NCBI GenBank assembly: GCA_016199985.1
Contig: JACQFQ010000037.1
Span: 1-64,000, forward strand
DNA from: Verrucomicrobiota bacterium
GTDB taxonomy: Bacteria; Verrucomicrobiota; Verrucomicrobiia; Limisphaerales; UBA11320
DNA length: 64,000 nucleotides
Direction of reading: 5' to 3'
Each line of letters begins with the position of its first letter. Positions within the stretch are counted from its first letter, which is position 1. The notes under the pieces are model-generated. The model was not told the DNA's origin. It ran no database searches and saw nothing but the letters and a program-made list of their open reading frames with translations. Positions 1-9,669 of the stretch are shown here, piece by piece. The position numbers and the translations under genes were made by a program.

Positions 1-14
1 ACCACCCCTGCGAT

Positions 15-1106
15 TTAGTAGGTTGAATCCGACTGGAACCGCATATTTGTGAGGTTTGTGGCGTTTAGCAGTTGGAAATCGATCAGGAAGCCCTTTCGCA
101 TGGGCTGGGCCAAAGCCAGGAGTTGGTCTCTTGATTTGGGAATGATGGAGGCGGTTCGAGACGCCTTCTTTCGGGCAGGGAGTTGCGCGACGAGTTCTTT
201 GTCGGTCTTCACTGCCTTTCTGCCGGCCATTTGCTTGATTCTGTTGTTCTGGGCAGGGAGGGCTGCTTGCGCGTTGTCGAAGAGGGGTTGCGCGGCTGCG
301 TAGCTGATTTGCTCCACGAGCCATCGGCGTCCATCAATGTCGCCAAAGCGCTTAAGTACTCGAATGGCGAGGTCTTCCCTTTCGGTGGAGAAGGCTTTGC
401 CGTCAGCGATTTTCGTGCTGCCAAAATTGATGACGATGTCATCGACAACTCCGTCATTCACGACGGGGATCACCTGAGCCTGGGGCGAGGTATTCATCTC
501 ACTCCAGAGCTCAATGGTGGTTGAGGCGGGGATGAGACCGAAATCTTCCGGATGGATCTGGTGACTGGGGTCAAAAAGCACGAGATCCTGCTCTAGCCCA
601 CGCCGAGTGTACGAGATTCGGATCGCAGCATCCAAGCCGCTGTCGAATGCTGAATCGTACAAAACCACATTGGGGGCGATAAGGTGTCCGACGGAATCCT
701 GGACGGCGGAGAGAAGAACGCTCTGGCCTGTCGCATCGCGCAGAGCGACGAAGGCGGGACTGACTTCAAAGTGCGCCCCATCGGTGGCGGTGATATCCAG
801 AGCGTTCATCACGTTGAGGTTCTCGTTAAGAAAGACGGTCAAAGGCCCTTGACCGGCCAAGAAGCCTCCCTGAGCGGCCTGGAACTCTTGCTGCGTCAAC
901 TCCCATCCTGTGGCCGTCGGATAGCACAGCGAATCGGCGATTTGTGTGATTCGGTTGGTGCGGTAGCGGGTGACGCCAGCCTCGTCCTGCCACACCTGGA
1001 GCCGTTCAAGCTTCTGATGATGGGGGCCCCTGGCAAGGATACGCTGTTCCTGAGCGGGCAGAGCAAGGGTCGTGAAGAAAAGGCTAAGACACAGGAAAGC
1101 TTTCAT
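15..1106 (-). pseudogene. Secreted protein N-terminal part, probably nonsense-truncated
   Basis: A 363-residue reading frame begins with a clear signal peptide (MKAFLCLSLFFTTLALPAQ), so the product is exported. The body has no recognised catalytic domain. The last residues (FQSDSTY) resemble the start of a beta-strand repeat that I recall from very large secreted Verrucomicrobiota proteins, where it normally reads on as STYYI.G. Here a TAA codon at 15-17 sits where the second tyrosine would be, and the 14 bases left in the window still read I-A-G-V in the same frame. The simplest reading is a nonsense mutation in a longer gene that continues off the window edge. The frame upstream is intact. 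Alternatively it is a genuine short secreted protein. Confidence 0.6.
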
Positions 1107-2180
1107 GGAGTTTTAGGATGAGGTTTTCGGACAGGACGCTGGCGCAAGAATAGCGGGTAGCCTGGGGCCTGGCGGCCTGAGGTCGTCCTTCCTTTTGGAC
1201 TGACTGAGAATTTAGCGCACATCGTGCGGGCAGCTCTCTAGCGTTTGATTTGTTCCCTGGAGGGGGGGCTCAACTACTCCTTGCCTCTCCACTGACTTGC
1301 TTTCGCAAGCTCTTCAATTCCTGAACGCGAAAACGTCTACGCCCACGAAATTATCATGTCAACAAGTTTCTCTAATTATTCTGAAAACACTTTGAGAGAG
1401 GAAACAGGTCATAACGGGGACGCTTCGCACGCACGCTTAAAGATAACGAGAGTCGTGTCGTCATCGATTCGAAAGCCTCGTTCGGTTTCAAACCTTAAAG
1501 CCGCATACGGTCACTTCGTTTGCCCGCTGTCCGTGGAGGGGACCGGGGATTCATCGGCCCCTGGGCAGCTTGGCGATTCAGCGCAGGAGGACGTTGAAGG
1601 TCTACGGATGCCATCGGCCACCGCGTTGAGTGCGCATCTGCTTTTTGTTGAACTCATCCATGAGGTCACGAGCCTTTCGTTTCCCGGCCTGCTGCTGAGC
1701 CCGCAGTCGGTTCTTGCGTGCCACTGCAGCCCCTGACACTCCCAACTTCACCCGCGGGGCTAGAGCCCGCTCAAGGACCGCCCTTCTGGGCTCGCTGAAA
1801 GATGGCCTTCGGGGTCATTGTAAGGGAGATCTTCAAGTGGTCGCTTTTGAAAGCCAATGTAGGAGCCTCTTGATCGTCGCTGAGCTGACCACGAAAGCGG
1901 TGCGACATTTCCCCGTGTCCACGTCCGCGCTAATGCAGTCGGGAGTGATCGGATCACCCGCGGCACTTATTCCTTCCCCCCGGCGGTCCCCTTTGCTCTA
2001 CTGCTTCGCGGAGGGCGGGATGAGGGGCTCATCAATTTCTACGCAACATCTGACGGTGGATCAGAAGCGACTACTCGCGGCGGTTGGCGGCCATTTGCGC
2101 CGCCTGTGGGATCGACGCCATCGAGAGATGCGCTACGTCAGGAGAATTGTCACGGAAGCGAGAAAAAGCCATGCTCCGTC
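1107..2180. other. Gene-poor stretch with recombinase debris
   Basis: No convincing intact gene is present. Open frames here are short, have unusual composition and match nothing I recognise. The only family-like signal is a broken recombinase tail on the minus strand around 1578-1799, annotated separately. The stretch looks like accumulated debris at the edge of an accessory region. Confidence 0.5.
1578..1799 (-). pseudogene. Serine-recombinase-like C-terminal remnant
   Basis: The minus strand encodes a basic segment, KLGVSGAAVARKNRLRAQQQ followed by AGKRKARDL, then MDEFNKKQMRTQRGGRWHP. The last part resembles the resolvase/invertase C-terminal motif LN.RG..T.RGG.W...TV.NVL. A TAG stop at 1602-1604 falls right after RWHP, the next codons still read TFNVLLR, and a TGA follows. 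The upstream catalytic domain is absent. The two stops and missing N-terminus indicate a dead fragment. The match is by motif memory only. Confidence 0.35.
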
Positions 2181-3116
2181 ATGGCGTTCGATCGAGAACA
2201 GATGAAAGCGAAGGCTGCTGAGCTCGCACGCGATGGCGTCTACATCGGAACGAGCTCATGGAAATACCCCGGGTGGATCGGACTACTCTACACGCGGGAT
2301 CGATACGAATATCGAGGCAAGTTGGCCGAAGCTCGATTCAAGCGAGACTCTCTCCGCGAGTATGCGGAGGTGTTCAAGACGGTTTGCGTGGACGCCGCCT
2401 ATTACTCGTTTCCAACGATTCAGTACCTTCAGGGGCTTGCGGAGCAGGTTCCCGACGACTTTCGATTCGGCCTCAAAGTGACGGACGACATCACGATCAA
2501 ACGATTCGCAAACTTGGCGCGCTTTGGGGATCGCGCCGGTAAAGTAAACGCCCGCTTTCTGAACCATGATCTATTCTCCACGGGATTCCTCGGGCCGTGT
2601 GAGCACATCCGGCAGAAGATCGGGGTCATCATCTTCGAGTTCTCCAAGTTCCACGCGCGCGACTACTCAAGCGGCAGGCAGTTCCTGGCTGATCTGGATG
2701 CGTTCCTCAGCGAGCTCCCGGAAGGGTGGCCCATTGCTGTCGAGCTGCGGAATAGGAGTTGGCTCGTGCCGGACTACTTCCGCTGTCTGAGCAGCCACGG
2801 TGTGGCACACGTCTTCAATTCCTGGACTGAGATGCCGGCGGTGTCAGATCAAATGATGTTGTCTGGCAGTCGCACGAGCGCGGACCTGACCGCGGCGCGC
2901 TTCCTCCTAAAGCCGGGGCGAACCTATGAGGAGTCCGTCAAGCTGTTCGAACCGTACGCCCAAACGCGAGAATTACGCGCGGAGGAACGTGCGGCGGCAG
3001 CCAGGCTCGTCAACGAGGGGTTGGCGGAGAAGAGGAGAACATTCGTCTTCGCTAATAACCGACTGGAGGGGCAGGCATTGAACACACTCGACGGGATAGT
3101 GAGCATGGTCAGTTGA
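2181..3116 (+). CDS. DUF72 (YecE-like) family protein
   Basis: About 311 residues from the ATG at 2181. It opens with the DUF72 signature near residue 22 (VYIGTSSWKYPGW), continues with a segment typical of the family (YAEVFKTVCVDAAYYSFPT), and has FRFGLKVTDDIT and WPIAVELRNRSW motifs of its TIM-barrel-like fold. DUF72 proteins have no firmly established reaction. The ATG at 2181 was chosen over an upstream in-frame ATG at 2106 because the fold starts just after it; no strong ribosome site is visible. The C-terminus ends in family-like VFANNRLEGQALNT. It stands alone, followed by a convergent gene fragment. Confidence 0.85.
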   Translation: MAFDREQMKAKAAELARDGVYIGTSSWKYPGWIGLLYTRDRYEYRGKLAEARFKRDSLREYAEVFKTVCVDAAYYSFPTIQYLQGLAEQVPDDFRFGLKVTDDITIKRFANLARFGDRAGKVNARFLNHDLFSTGFLGPCEHIRQKIGVIIFEFSKFHARDYSSGRQFLADLDAFLSELPEGWPIAVELRNRSWLVPDYFRCLSSHGVAHVFNSWTEMPAVSDQMMLSGSRTSADLTAARFLLKPGRTYEESVKLFEPYAQTRELRAEERAAAARLVNEGLAEKRRTFVFANNRLEGQALNTLDGIVSMVS

Positions 3117-3445
3117 GCTGACCCTGATGACAGAGCGCCAAGCTCGAGATGAACATCGGTCTTGCCATCTCGCTGCGGCTTGTTGATGACGGCGTAGACA
3201 TCGACGGCGATGGGTGCCGGGATCGTGTCGTTGTGCCGTGCGGCTTGAAACCGTTGCAGCTCGCGGAGCTCGCGGTGAAGGAGTCGCGTGAGGTGTGTTT
3301 CGTAGTGTCTTATCGTGTTCAGCGTCACTCCGCCAGCCAGCAGGGCTTGGAGCATCTGTCCCTGGGCTGTCTCGCGCACCCCGCGGATCCCTAGCTTGGA
3401 GTCATCAAGGAGTCGGCAAGCCTTCTCCATGACCGCGAGAAGCAA
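3117..3445 (-). pseudogene. C-terminal fragment of an uncharacterised helical protein
   Basis: The minus strand carries a coherent helical, basic segment (TIRHYETHLTRLLHRELREL, then QRFQAARHNDTIPAPIAVDV). I recall this kind of tail at the end of uncharacterised proteins that recur near mobile regions of related bacteria. An in-frame TAG lies upstream of about 3495, so the N-terminal part is missing. Downstream the frame has no stop before running antisense into the DUF72 gene, so the natural end is also lost. Both features point to a truncated remnant. No function is proposed. Confidence 0.35.
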
Positions 3446-3551
3446 GGCCTCCGCATTCAGCCCCCGGCACCTCGCCAGTTCACCAAACTTGGACCGGGTC
3501 TTTCGAAGATTCTAGTCCACGGTCTCAGGGCAGCTGTGCCAGTAGGCTCCA

Positions 3552-3857
3552 ATGCACGTGGATTTGTTCTCGAGGCTCGTTGACTTGTTGAAGGATATCG
3601 CGAGCGAAAAGGGGAGGAAGGGATACCCCAAAGATGCCCGGCTCCTGTTCGAGGTCGTCGATTCCGGCCTCCGCAACGACATCGACAGTGAACAGCTCCT
3701 CTCTTGTTTGAACAACCTACTTCCAGCGGATGCCGGAAACCTCACCGAAGTAATTGTTCTCGGCATGGACAGGCATACTCCACTGGAGATTCGTTCGGTC
3801 CTAACCGTCACCAGCGAGCGACCGACAACCCTCTCGGGTCTGGAGTATGCCAGATAG
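3552..3857 (+). CDS. Hypothetical 101-aa protein
   Basis: A 101-residue frame (MHVDLFSRLVDLLKDIASEK...) with predicted amphipathic helices and a composition that looks protein-like, unlike the frames around it. No domain is recognised, there is no signal peptide, and no clear ribosome-binding site precedes the ATG. It lies between a gene fragment and the 3' end of the integrative-element module. It could be a small accessory gene or chance coding. Confidence 0.3.
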   Translation: MHVDLFSRLVDLLKDIASEKGRKGYPKDARLLFEVVDSGLRNDIDSEQLLSCLNNLLPADAGNLTEVIVLGMDRHTPLEIRSVLTVTSERPTTLSGLEYAR

Positions 3858-4045
3858 AGAAGGGTGCTCGAAGGCGTCGAAGGAACCCATCCGCACAAGA
3901 CAGGCGCCAGCGTCTGTCAGCCGTCCATCCATCCTTCTTCCCTATGCAGAACTGACTGGATTGGCGGAAGCGGATCACCATCTCGAAAGTTGGACGCTTA
4001 CGATGAACGGTCGCGATTTGTATACTAGGGCTTGCCGGCGAGGAA

Positions 4046-5221
4046 TCACCCCGCCTCAATGGTCGTTGGCCCGGTAAATCTCAACCCAATCGTCCCATCA
4101 CCCCGCCGCGTCAGCATCTGCGAGAAACGCCCCTCCACAACTTTGAGGGCGTCATACGCGGCGCTTCTCCCGATACCGGCCATTTCCATAAGATGAGACG
4201 CGGCTTCCTTCTGCGTGAGCCAGCTGCGGCCGTCCTCGAAGACTTCGCGGATATGATGCTCTTGAACTTTTGCTTCACGCTTGGAACTGCCCTTGTCGAA
4301 GGCCTCCCAGGAAAATCCAGCGACCGGTAGAAACTCCAGACCAGCTTCCCTTGTCCAGGCGGTCCGAGGCCCCATTCCTCCGTCGTTGTTCTTGGCGCAG
4401 GTCACCACAACCCGGTTGTCTTCTGTGTCATCACTGGCCGGCTGCATCACAAATACGCACCGGGCAACACTGACCAGGACATATGACCCCGCCAGGAGAT
4501 GTGCCAAATTTCGTCCACGATGACTGTCATCGCTCTTCGGTTTTCTCAGGTGATGGAGGAGCAAAACCGCGGGTTGCTTGTTCGATTCCGCAGCAATCTC
4601 GCGAATCTTGGAGAACACCTCCTGCAGATCCTTCTCCATCGAGTCACGAAGGCAGGCATTCAGCGGATCCACGATAATCAAATCCGGGTTAAACTCTCGA
4701 ATGGCGGCTTTAAGATCCTCTAGGAAGTTAGGATTCTGCAAGGCCATACCCAGAGGTGGTGGAGCGGAGATCCTGATACTGTCTCCCAAACTGCTGACAT
4801 CGCCGATCTGAGATACGTCACGGTGCAGTCGAGTCATCCCGTTTTCGTTCTGAACAATGAGTGTTTTGAAGGCACCATGCAGGGCGAGGCCGAGAAATGT
4901 CCCCTCCCCTCTCGCCCCCTTGATCGCCAGCGAGAGCGCAGCCCGGCTCTTTCCGCATCCCGGGGGACCTGCCAGTACGGTCATTGCTCCCCGTTGCAGG
5001 TGATAATCTCCCAGCAGGCACTGATCCTTGGGCGGAGAGTAGGCCTGCAGTTCCCCAAGTGAATAAAACTGGATCCGAGGCGGCACTTTGCCGCTCGCGG
5101 TCGTTAAGGGCTGCGAGGGATCCTCAGGGGAGATTGCCTTAAGCGGCACACCGGGTGCCTCCTGCCTCAACGGGTCAAACTCTCCCTCCCGGGGTATGTA
5201 TTCGGTGGAATCGTGCTTCAT
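4046..5221 (-). CDS. RepA-like AAA/RecA-fold ATPase of an integrative element
   Basis: A 391-residue P-loop ATPase of the RecA/RSF1010-RepA-like class that often accompanies primases on mobile elements. Walker A (GPPGCGKS) is near residues 85-92 and Walker B (LIIVDPLN) near 182-189; a conserved LLLHHLRK segment follows. The C-terminal 70 residues look like a winged helix (WLTQKEAASHLMEMAGIGRS). The start at 5221 gives an ATGA overlap with the stop of the primase-like gene upstream, so the two are translationally coupled; an in-frame ATG at 5236 is less likely. The probable role is replication or maintenance of the element, acting with the primase. That role is inferred from domain type and neighbours. 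Confidence 0.75.
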   Translation of the reverse strand: MKHDSTEYIPREGEFDPLRQEAPGVPLKAISPEDPSQPLTTASGKVPPRIQFYSLGELQAYSPPKDQCLLGDYHLQRGAMTVLAGPPGCGKSRAALSLAIKGARGEGTFLGLALHGAFKTLIVQNENGMTRLHRDVSQIGDVSSLGDSIRISAPPPLGMALQNPNFLEDLKAAIREFNPDLIIVDPLNACLRDSMEKDLQEVFSKIREIAAESNKQPAVLLLHHLRKPKSDDSHRGRNLAHLLAGSYVLVSVARCVFVMQPASDDTEDNRVVVTCAKNNDGGMGPRTAWTREAGLEFLPVAGFSWEAFDKGSSKREAKVQEHHIREVFEDGRSWLTQKEAASHLMEMAGIGRSAAYDALKVVEGRFSQMLTRRGDGTIGLRFTGPTTIEAG

Positions 5222-6198
5222 GGTATCACTTCCCAAAATTTTCGCTGAGTTTCAAAACAGTCGGCTCCGATGCCGCACACATCAGCCAAGTCCTTGCCCT
5301 GGCTTCCATCCGCTTTCACAAGCCCCGATAGATCGAACGCCGTGACCCGATCAACGCCAGACGCCTTGAGCGCTCGCGCCCATGCCACCATGGCCTCGTG
5401 CCCCGCAGAATCTGCGTGTGGGTAAATGCAAACGCGCTTTCCCCGAAAGTAGGCAAGTGCCTCGCTCGACAATCGCTGGTTTCCGGCACCAAGGACAGCG
5501 ACCGGGGCAACGATCGCTGCCTTGCCCTCACGATGGGTGAAGTGAAGGGCGGCAAGAAAATCGGGGGCTCCTTCCACCCAGACCACCTGCTGGAATCCCG
5601 CTGTCTCGCGGGTGCCGATAGGCCAGGATTTCCCGGAACCAATACAGTGCGCCTTGCGTTCTGCGAGTCTCCCAAACGCCGGCCACATCCGGCCGTCCAT
5701 CCGACGGAACTCATAGAGTTCGCGGGCTGGGTCAGTGAGGCACCAGGCGGCGATCCCCCAGAGTTCCGCGAAGAAAAGGAATCCTCGATCCTGAGCCATT
5801 TGCAGCGCCTGCAGATCAAACCCGCGAAGCTCGCACAGCTTGCGGTGCTCCTCTGCTTTGCCCCTGCGCAGCGGAGGGACCTTCGGGACCGCGGCTAACG
5901 ATCGCACGGCGGGACTGAACGGCACTCGGGAGCCCCCCGCCCTGTCGCGTGCCCAACGAATTGCCTCACTGATGTCGCACCCCTTCGCACAGCGAATGAA
6001 CTCGATGACATCGCCGGACTGCCCTGTGGAGTGGTCCTTGAAACAATCTGTTCCATCAGGGAAGCGCCACACACTGAAGGATGGCTTGCTGTCCTTTCGA
6101 AAAGGCGAGGCCACACACTTTCCTGGTCGCCCAGGCAGGTTGAGCCCGAGCCACGCATCCGCGATTCGAAGTCGAAGTTTCAGCTCAGCGATTTCCAT
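5218..6198 (-). CDS. Primase-like protein (CHC2-like N-terminus, Toprim-like C-terminus)
   Basis: 326 residues. The N-terminus resembles the zinc-finger region of DnaG-type primases (KCVASPFRKDSKPSFSV, then CFKDHSTGQSGDVIEF), and the centre and C-terminus resemble a Toprim fold (VVWVEGAPDFLAAL and VCIYPHADSAG, giving the glutamate and the D.D-like acidic site). It would lay down primers for element replication together with the ATPase it overlaps by four bases. It sits in the leftward module AlpA-like, primase, ATPase, downstream of the integrase. The full cysteine/histidine set of a classical CHC2 finger is not obvious, so zinc binding is uncertain. Confidence 0.7.
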   Translation of the reverse strand: MEIAELKLRLRIADAWLGLNLPGRPGKCVASPFRKDSKPSFSVWRFPDGTDCFKDHSTGQSGDVIEFIRCAKGCDISEAIRWARDRAGGSRVPFSPAVRSLAAVPKVPPLRRGKAEEHRKLCELRGFDLQALQMAQDRGFLFFAELWGIAAWCLTDPARELYEFRRMDGRMWPAFGRLAERKAHCIGSGKSWPIGTRETAGFQQVVWVEGAPDFLAALHFTHREGKAAIVAPVAVLGAGNQRLSSEALAYFRGKRVCIYPHADSAGHEAMVAWARALKASGVDRVTAFDLSGLVKADGSQGKDLADVCGIGADCFETQRKFWEVIP

Positions 6199-6251
6199 GG
6201 TTTGCCTCCTTCCTGCCCGGCATAAAGACGCAAGGCGCTTTGTCGAGCCAG

Positions 6252-6629
6252 TTACGAGCCTTCATGGTTTCCTTCCGTTGGAGGTTGGTGAGCTTGGGCT
6301 CGTCCCGCCTGTCTTAAGTAGGCAAGCAGCTTACCAACGACGATGAAGACTGTTCCCCGAAGCCGCCCAGGCTGCCGCACTCGCACGAGGTAATGTCCGT
6401 ATTGGTCATGCTCGATAAGCCAGGTCCGTGAGGCTCCTGAGATCGCGCAGCGCTGCCGCGGTGCCGGCAACCTCGCGAATTCTGGCGGTCCCGTGATCTC
6501 CACTTTCCGGAGTCTACCGTTCAGGGCGGTTGGAATCTCACCGCTAGCGGTAGGAAGAGTCGTGAGAAGAGTTCCCACGCCTTCTTTCGCCGCAGTGCCG
6601 TTTTCGATTGATGATGTTTGATGTGTCAT
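6252..6629 (-). CDS. AlpA-like small DNA-binding regulator
   Basis: 125 residues. The central part reads as a helix-turn-helix of the AlpA/excisionase type (RLPAPRQRCAISGASRTWLI), followed by a short wing-like region (VRVRQPGRLRGTVFIVVGKL) and LLAYLRQAG, matching the usual pattern of these regulators: a site-recognition helix, an arginine-rich strand, then a terminal helix. Such proteins commonly control excision or primase/integrase expression on integrative elements, which fits its place just ahead of the primase. The first about 45 residues are low complexity, so the true start may be internal. Confidence 0.55.
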   Translation of the reverse strand: MTHQTSSIENGTAAKEGVGTLLTTLPTASGEIPTALNGRLRKVEITGPPEFARLPAPRQRCAISGASRTWLIEHDQYGHYLVRVRQPGRLRGTVFIVVGKLLAYLRQAGRAQAHQPPTEGNHEGS

Positions 6630-6955
6630 AGTTGACAGCGAACATCATCGCCGTTCGGCGACATGGGTCAGATCACTTCTGACATGTGCTTCAAAACTGT
6701 TCGCACGGCCATCAAAACCCTCATCCAAGAGAACAAAACCGACCACGCCTGGATCAAAACCCAGTATTGAAAGGGCCTGTCAGGGATCACCGAATGTTTT
6801 GGAAGCGACAGGAAGGAAGAATACGGGGAAGGGCCCATGGCCGGCACACCGGGTTACTCAAAGTGATGCAGCGCAGACCAACCGGAGGGATTGTTTGGCG
6901 AGAGGCACCGCTCAAGGACGAAGGAGGCCTCGAAACCGATTGGAAGAGTGTTCCC
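6630..6955. other. Intergenic stretch without a recognisable gene
   Basis: About 326 bases separate the AlpA-like start from the 3' end of the next leftward gene. I see no convincing coding frame, tRNA or terminator. Plus-strand frames across it are low-quality. Confidence 0.4.
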
Positions 6956-7939
6956 CTATTTGTTCTTCGAACGTTGGCGTTTTCCTTTGATGTTCGCTTT
7001 CGCCTTAGCGGGCTCAACGTTCCGGCCTCGCCCTCGCGAGAGATAGGATGCCTGTCGACCTTGCCAAAGCCAGTGTAAGGTGTCCGTGCTCATTTCATTG
7101 GACTTCGCCCGATGCAATAATCCATCGGTGCAGGTCCTTACTGCCTCCTTACAATACTCTCGAGTGATTGTCATCCCAACCGTGGACGAGACCACGGGAC
7201 GAAACTGTTCCTCATACTTTGGTGGAAACCAGCATTTCTTCTCCTTAATCACCTTTATCACATGGGAGCCAAGCGTGCCTACAGCACCAGCACCCGGGCT
7301 GCCTTCCCTGACGCCATTTCCATTTTCCGACCATGCCTCCATTAATTCCTTCTGTAGAGCCTGCCAAGCGGACTCAACCTCATTCGCTATGAGTTTCTTG
7401 AATGCCTCCTCGGTGTGATACTTCCTCCATGAAAACGGTAGGCCCCACGTTGTCACGAAGTCCTTCTGGCTGGGCTCGGCTGGGATGCTACCCGATACAT
7501 ACGTTACGCCCTCGTCGCACAAATCCGAAAACGGGATGCCCTGAGCTCTACCAGCAGCTGCCAAGTATGGCCCTAACTGCTCGGCTGACAGATTCCCGCG
7601 CTTGTCGGCCTTATCGTGTTCTTCAACAGCTATCAGCCTGCCTTCCTGGATCAGAGCGGCGGCTTCCCTTAAATAGTTCGATGGCTCTTGCTGTCCTCTC
7701 AGTCGTGCGAGCTTGATTGCCAATTCAACCACCTCCCGCCCGCGTTGATTCTGTGCCTGATCGCTCAAATTACTGCGGTAATGGTTGAGAATTTGAGCGC
7801 TCCAATAGATCACGGATCGCAGGCTCGTTACCAATCCAGGATTCAATCCCAGCGCGTCGAGCGTGTCGCCTTCAGTAGGCCGTTTGCCACCTATTTGCTT
7901 CTCCACAGCCTCCCTGATGCCGGCTCGCGTTTTTGACAT
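6956..7939 (-). CDS. Hypothetical protein of the integrative element
   Basis: About 327 residues when started at the methionine encoded at 7939 (MSKTRAGIREAVEKQIGGKR); an upstream ATG at 8053 would add a low-complexity basic leader. No domain is recognised. It is largely helical and hydrophilic with a strongly basic C-terminus (KAKANIKGKRQRSKNK), suggesting nucleic acid contact. There is no signal peptide or membrane segment. It lies between the integrase and the AlpA-like gene on the same strand, so it is probably element cargo or a replication accessory factor; that is positional inference only. Confidence 0.5.
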   Translation of the reverse strand: MSKTRAGIREAVEKQIGGKRPTEGDTLDALGLNPGLVTSLRSVIYWSAQILNHYRSNLSDQAQNQRGREVVELAIKLARLRGQQEPSNYLREAAALIQEGRLIAVEEHDKADKRGNLSAEQLGPYLAAAGRAQGIPFSDLCDEGVTYVSGSIPAEPSQKDFVTTWGLPFSWRKYHTEEAFKKLIANEVESAWQALQKELMEAWSENGNGVREGSPGAGAVGTLGSHVIKVIKEKKCWFPPKYEEQFRPVVSSTVGMTITREYCKEAVRTCTDGLLHRAKSNEMSTDTLHWLWQGRQASYLSRGRGRNVEPAKAKANIKGKRQRSKNK

Positions 7940-8271
7940 TCCGGACAGCCTAGTTCGATGAGAACGGTCGTCAAGGGTCGCAGAGTCGCGACGATGTCGC
8001 CCCGGGGCCGTTCCTCGTGATACAGCGGAACTTTTTTCGATGCCACCGAGCAAAGATCGTGACCTCTGTCCCGCAAATCCCCTTTTTGCGCCAATTCTTT
8101 CCGCCGCATACCAGTCAAGGATAGCCCCCCCTGCCTCGAGAAGCGCCTCCCCCCCCCGGCCATCCGACCTGTCCTTAAGTCGAGTGGACGGATGGACGGA
8201 TTGGGAAGCGTCCGTCCAAGGAAAACACCCTCAGCAAGGTGATGAAGAAAGAAGAGAGCTCCCCTCTTCTC

Positions 8272-9537
8272 TCACCTGGCGATCCGACGTCTCCCTCGCG
8301 GAGGTCGGCTTAGCGTGGGCAATTTGTTCACCGCGTCGCGTTTGGTTCGCTCATCGATGTGGGTGTACATCCGAGAGATTTCGCCGCTTTCGTGCCCGAC
8401 TAGGTCGCGGGCAATCGCATCGCTCACACCGGCATTCTTGAGGAGGCTGACATGGGTATGTCGGAGGCAATGGAACGAAACATCCGACTTCCTGCGCCGC
8501 TCCGAAGCATCCTTCGGCTTGTCCTCCTTAGCGCGATGAGTCCGTCGTTCAGCCAAGCCCGCATTAGACAGAATGACCTGAAATTGATTCGACAGCTGAC
8601 CGACCCGGCCTTGCTTTTGCACGATGGCAAACGCCCTGGGATGAATCGGCTGTCGCGGATCATCGCCCGCAGGCAAGCTCTCGATATGAGCCCGCAGCGT
8701 GTCCGCCATCGGCACGACCACGGTCTGCTCACGACTCTCGCTCTTGCGGGGCATGAAGCGTATCTCCTGCGCGGTAAGATCCACATTCTGCCACGTTAAG
8801 GTCGCCAGATCTCCCAGGCGAGCACCGGTGTAGATCCCGAACATTACAATCGAGCACCATTCCGCATTGCAGTGGGATAGAATGGTTCGTAGTTCCTCCA
8901 CACTGAAGGCACGGCGCTTTCGCTGAACGTCGGCACGTTCGGCTTTGCTGCGCTTCGGCAACTTGACGAGCCGGGCGACATTGCGTGGGACCAGGCCGTC
9001 AACCTCTGCCGCACCAAAAGCGATTCGAATGATCTTCAACATCAGGCCCGCCGTCGCCCGTGCTAGGCGCTGGGACTGCTCGTCTCGGAATCGTGCAATG
9101 TCTGCCACCTGAACCTTACCGATATCCTGGTCGGCTAGGCCTCCAAGGCTCGCCAGCAACGCATCTACGGTACTGGCATACCGCTCGTGAGTAGCGGGAG
9201 CCACCTCGCCTTTGCTCCTCGCAAGCCAACCTTGTAGGTAAGCACCTGTCGTCTTGTTCTCCAGTCCAGACCCCGTACTTTTTCGTAGCGCGCTATCGAA
9301 TGCGTGGTGAACCAGGCGTCGAGTTCTTAGATCTTGTATTGAAGCGATGAAGGATTTGATCTGATCCGTGCTACGCCGCCCTCCGGCAGCCTCCTCTAGC
9401 TCGTCCGCTACGCGGCGCGCAAGCTTGCGATCAGCCGTTCCCGTGGTGAGTTTCAACTGGCGCAAACTCTGCCCTACGACCACACCGAAGCACGCCGCGT
9501 AGAAGGGGCTATTGGGGTGTTTCCAGATGCTAGCCAT
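8272..9537 (-). CDS. Tyrosine recombinase / phage-type integrase
   Basis: 421 residues. An N-terminal arm-binding region (MASIWKHPNSPFYAACFG) and a SAM-like core-binding domain (about 100-190) precede the catalytic domain. Catalytic residues are visible: Arg in GARLGDLATLTW, the H-x-x-R box in HCLRHTHVSLL, a histidine in GHESGEI and the nucleophilic tyrosine in SRMYTHI. It would catalyse site-specific integration and excision. The start lies about 130 bases from a tRNA-Ser 3'-end sequence at 9670-9697 that is a plausible attachment site, the classic layout of an integrase at the end of its element. The protein appears complete and undamaged. Confidence 0.9.
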   Translation of the reverse strand: MASIWKHPNSPFYAACFGVVVGQSLRQLKLTTGTADRKLARRVADELEEAAGGRRSTDQIKSFIASIQDLRTRRLVHHAFDSALRKSTGSGLENKTTGAYLQGWLARSKGEVAPATHERYASTVDALLASLGGLADQDIGKVQVADIARFRDEQSQRLARATAGLMLKIIRIAFGAAEVDGLVPRNVARLVKLPKRSKAERADVQRKRRAFSVEELRTILSHCNAEWCSIVMFGIYTGARLGDLATLTWQNVDLTAQEIRFMPRKSESREQTVVVPMADTLRAHIESLPAGDDPRQPIHPRAFAIVQKQGRVGQLSNQFQVILSNAGLAERRTHRAKEDKPKDASERRRKSDVSFHCLRHTHVSLLKNAGVSDAIARDLVGHESGEISRMYTHIDERTKRDAVNKLPTLSRPPRGRRRIAR

Positions 9538-9669
9538 AAGTTTTTAGGTTCGGGGGATTCGACAGTAAGAATGAAAGTAAGAATAACGCTCATGATTTTC
9601 AAGAACTATGAAGTCGCAAACTGTTGATTTGTAGGTCAGCGATCATCGGCGTTAAACGTATTTCGTATC

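Noticed and set aside
6799-6990. Plus-strand frames containing a TDWKSVP-like peptide
   Set aside because: The peptide reminded me of a repeat seen in related genomes, but a single short copy here gives no evidence of a repeat or gene.
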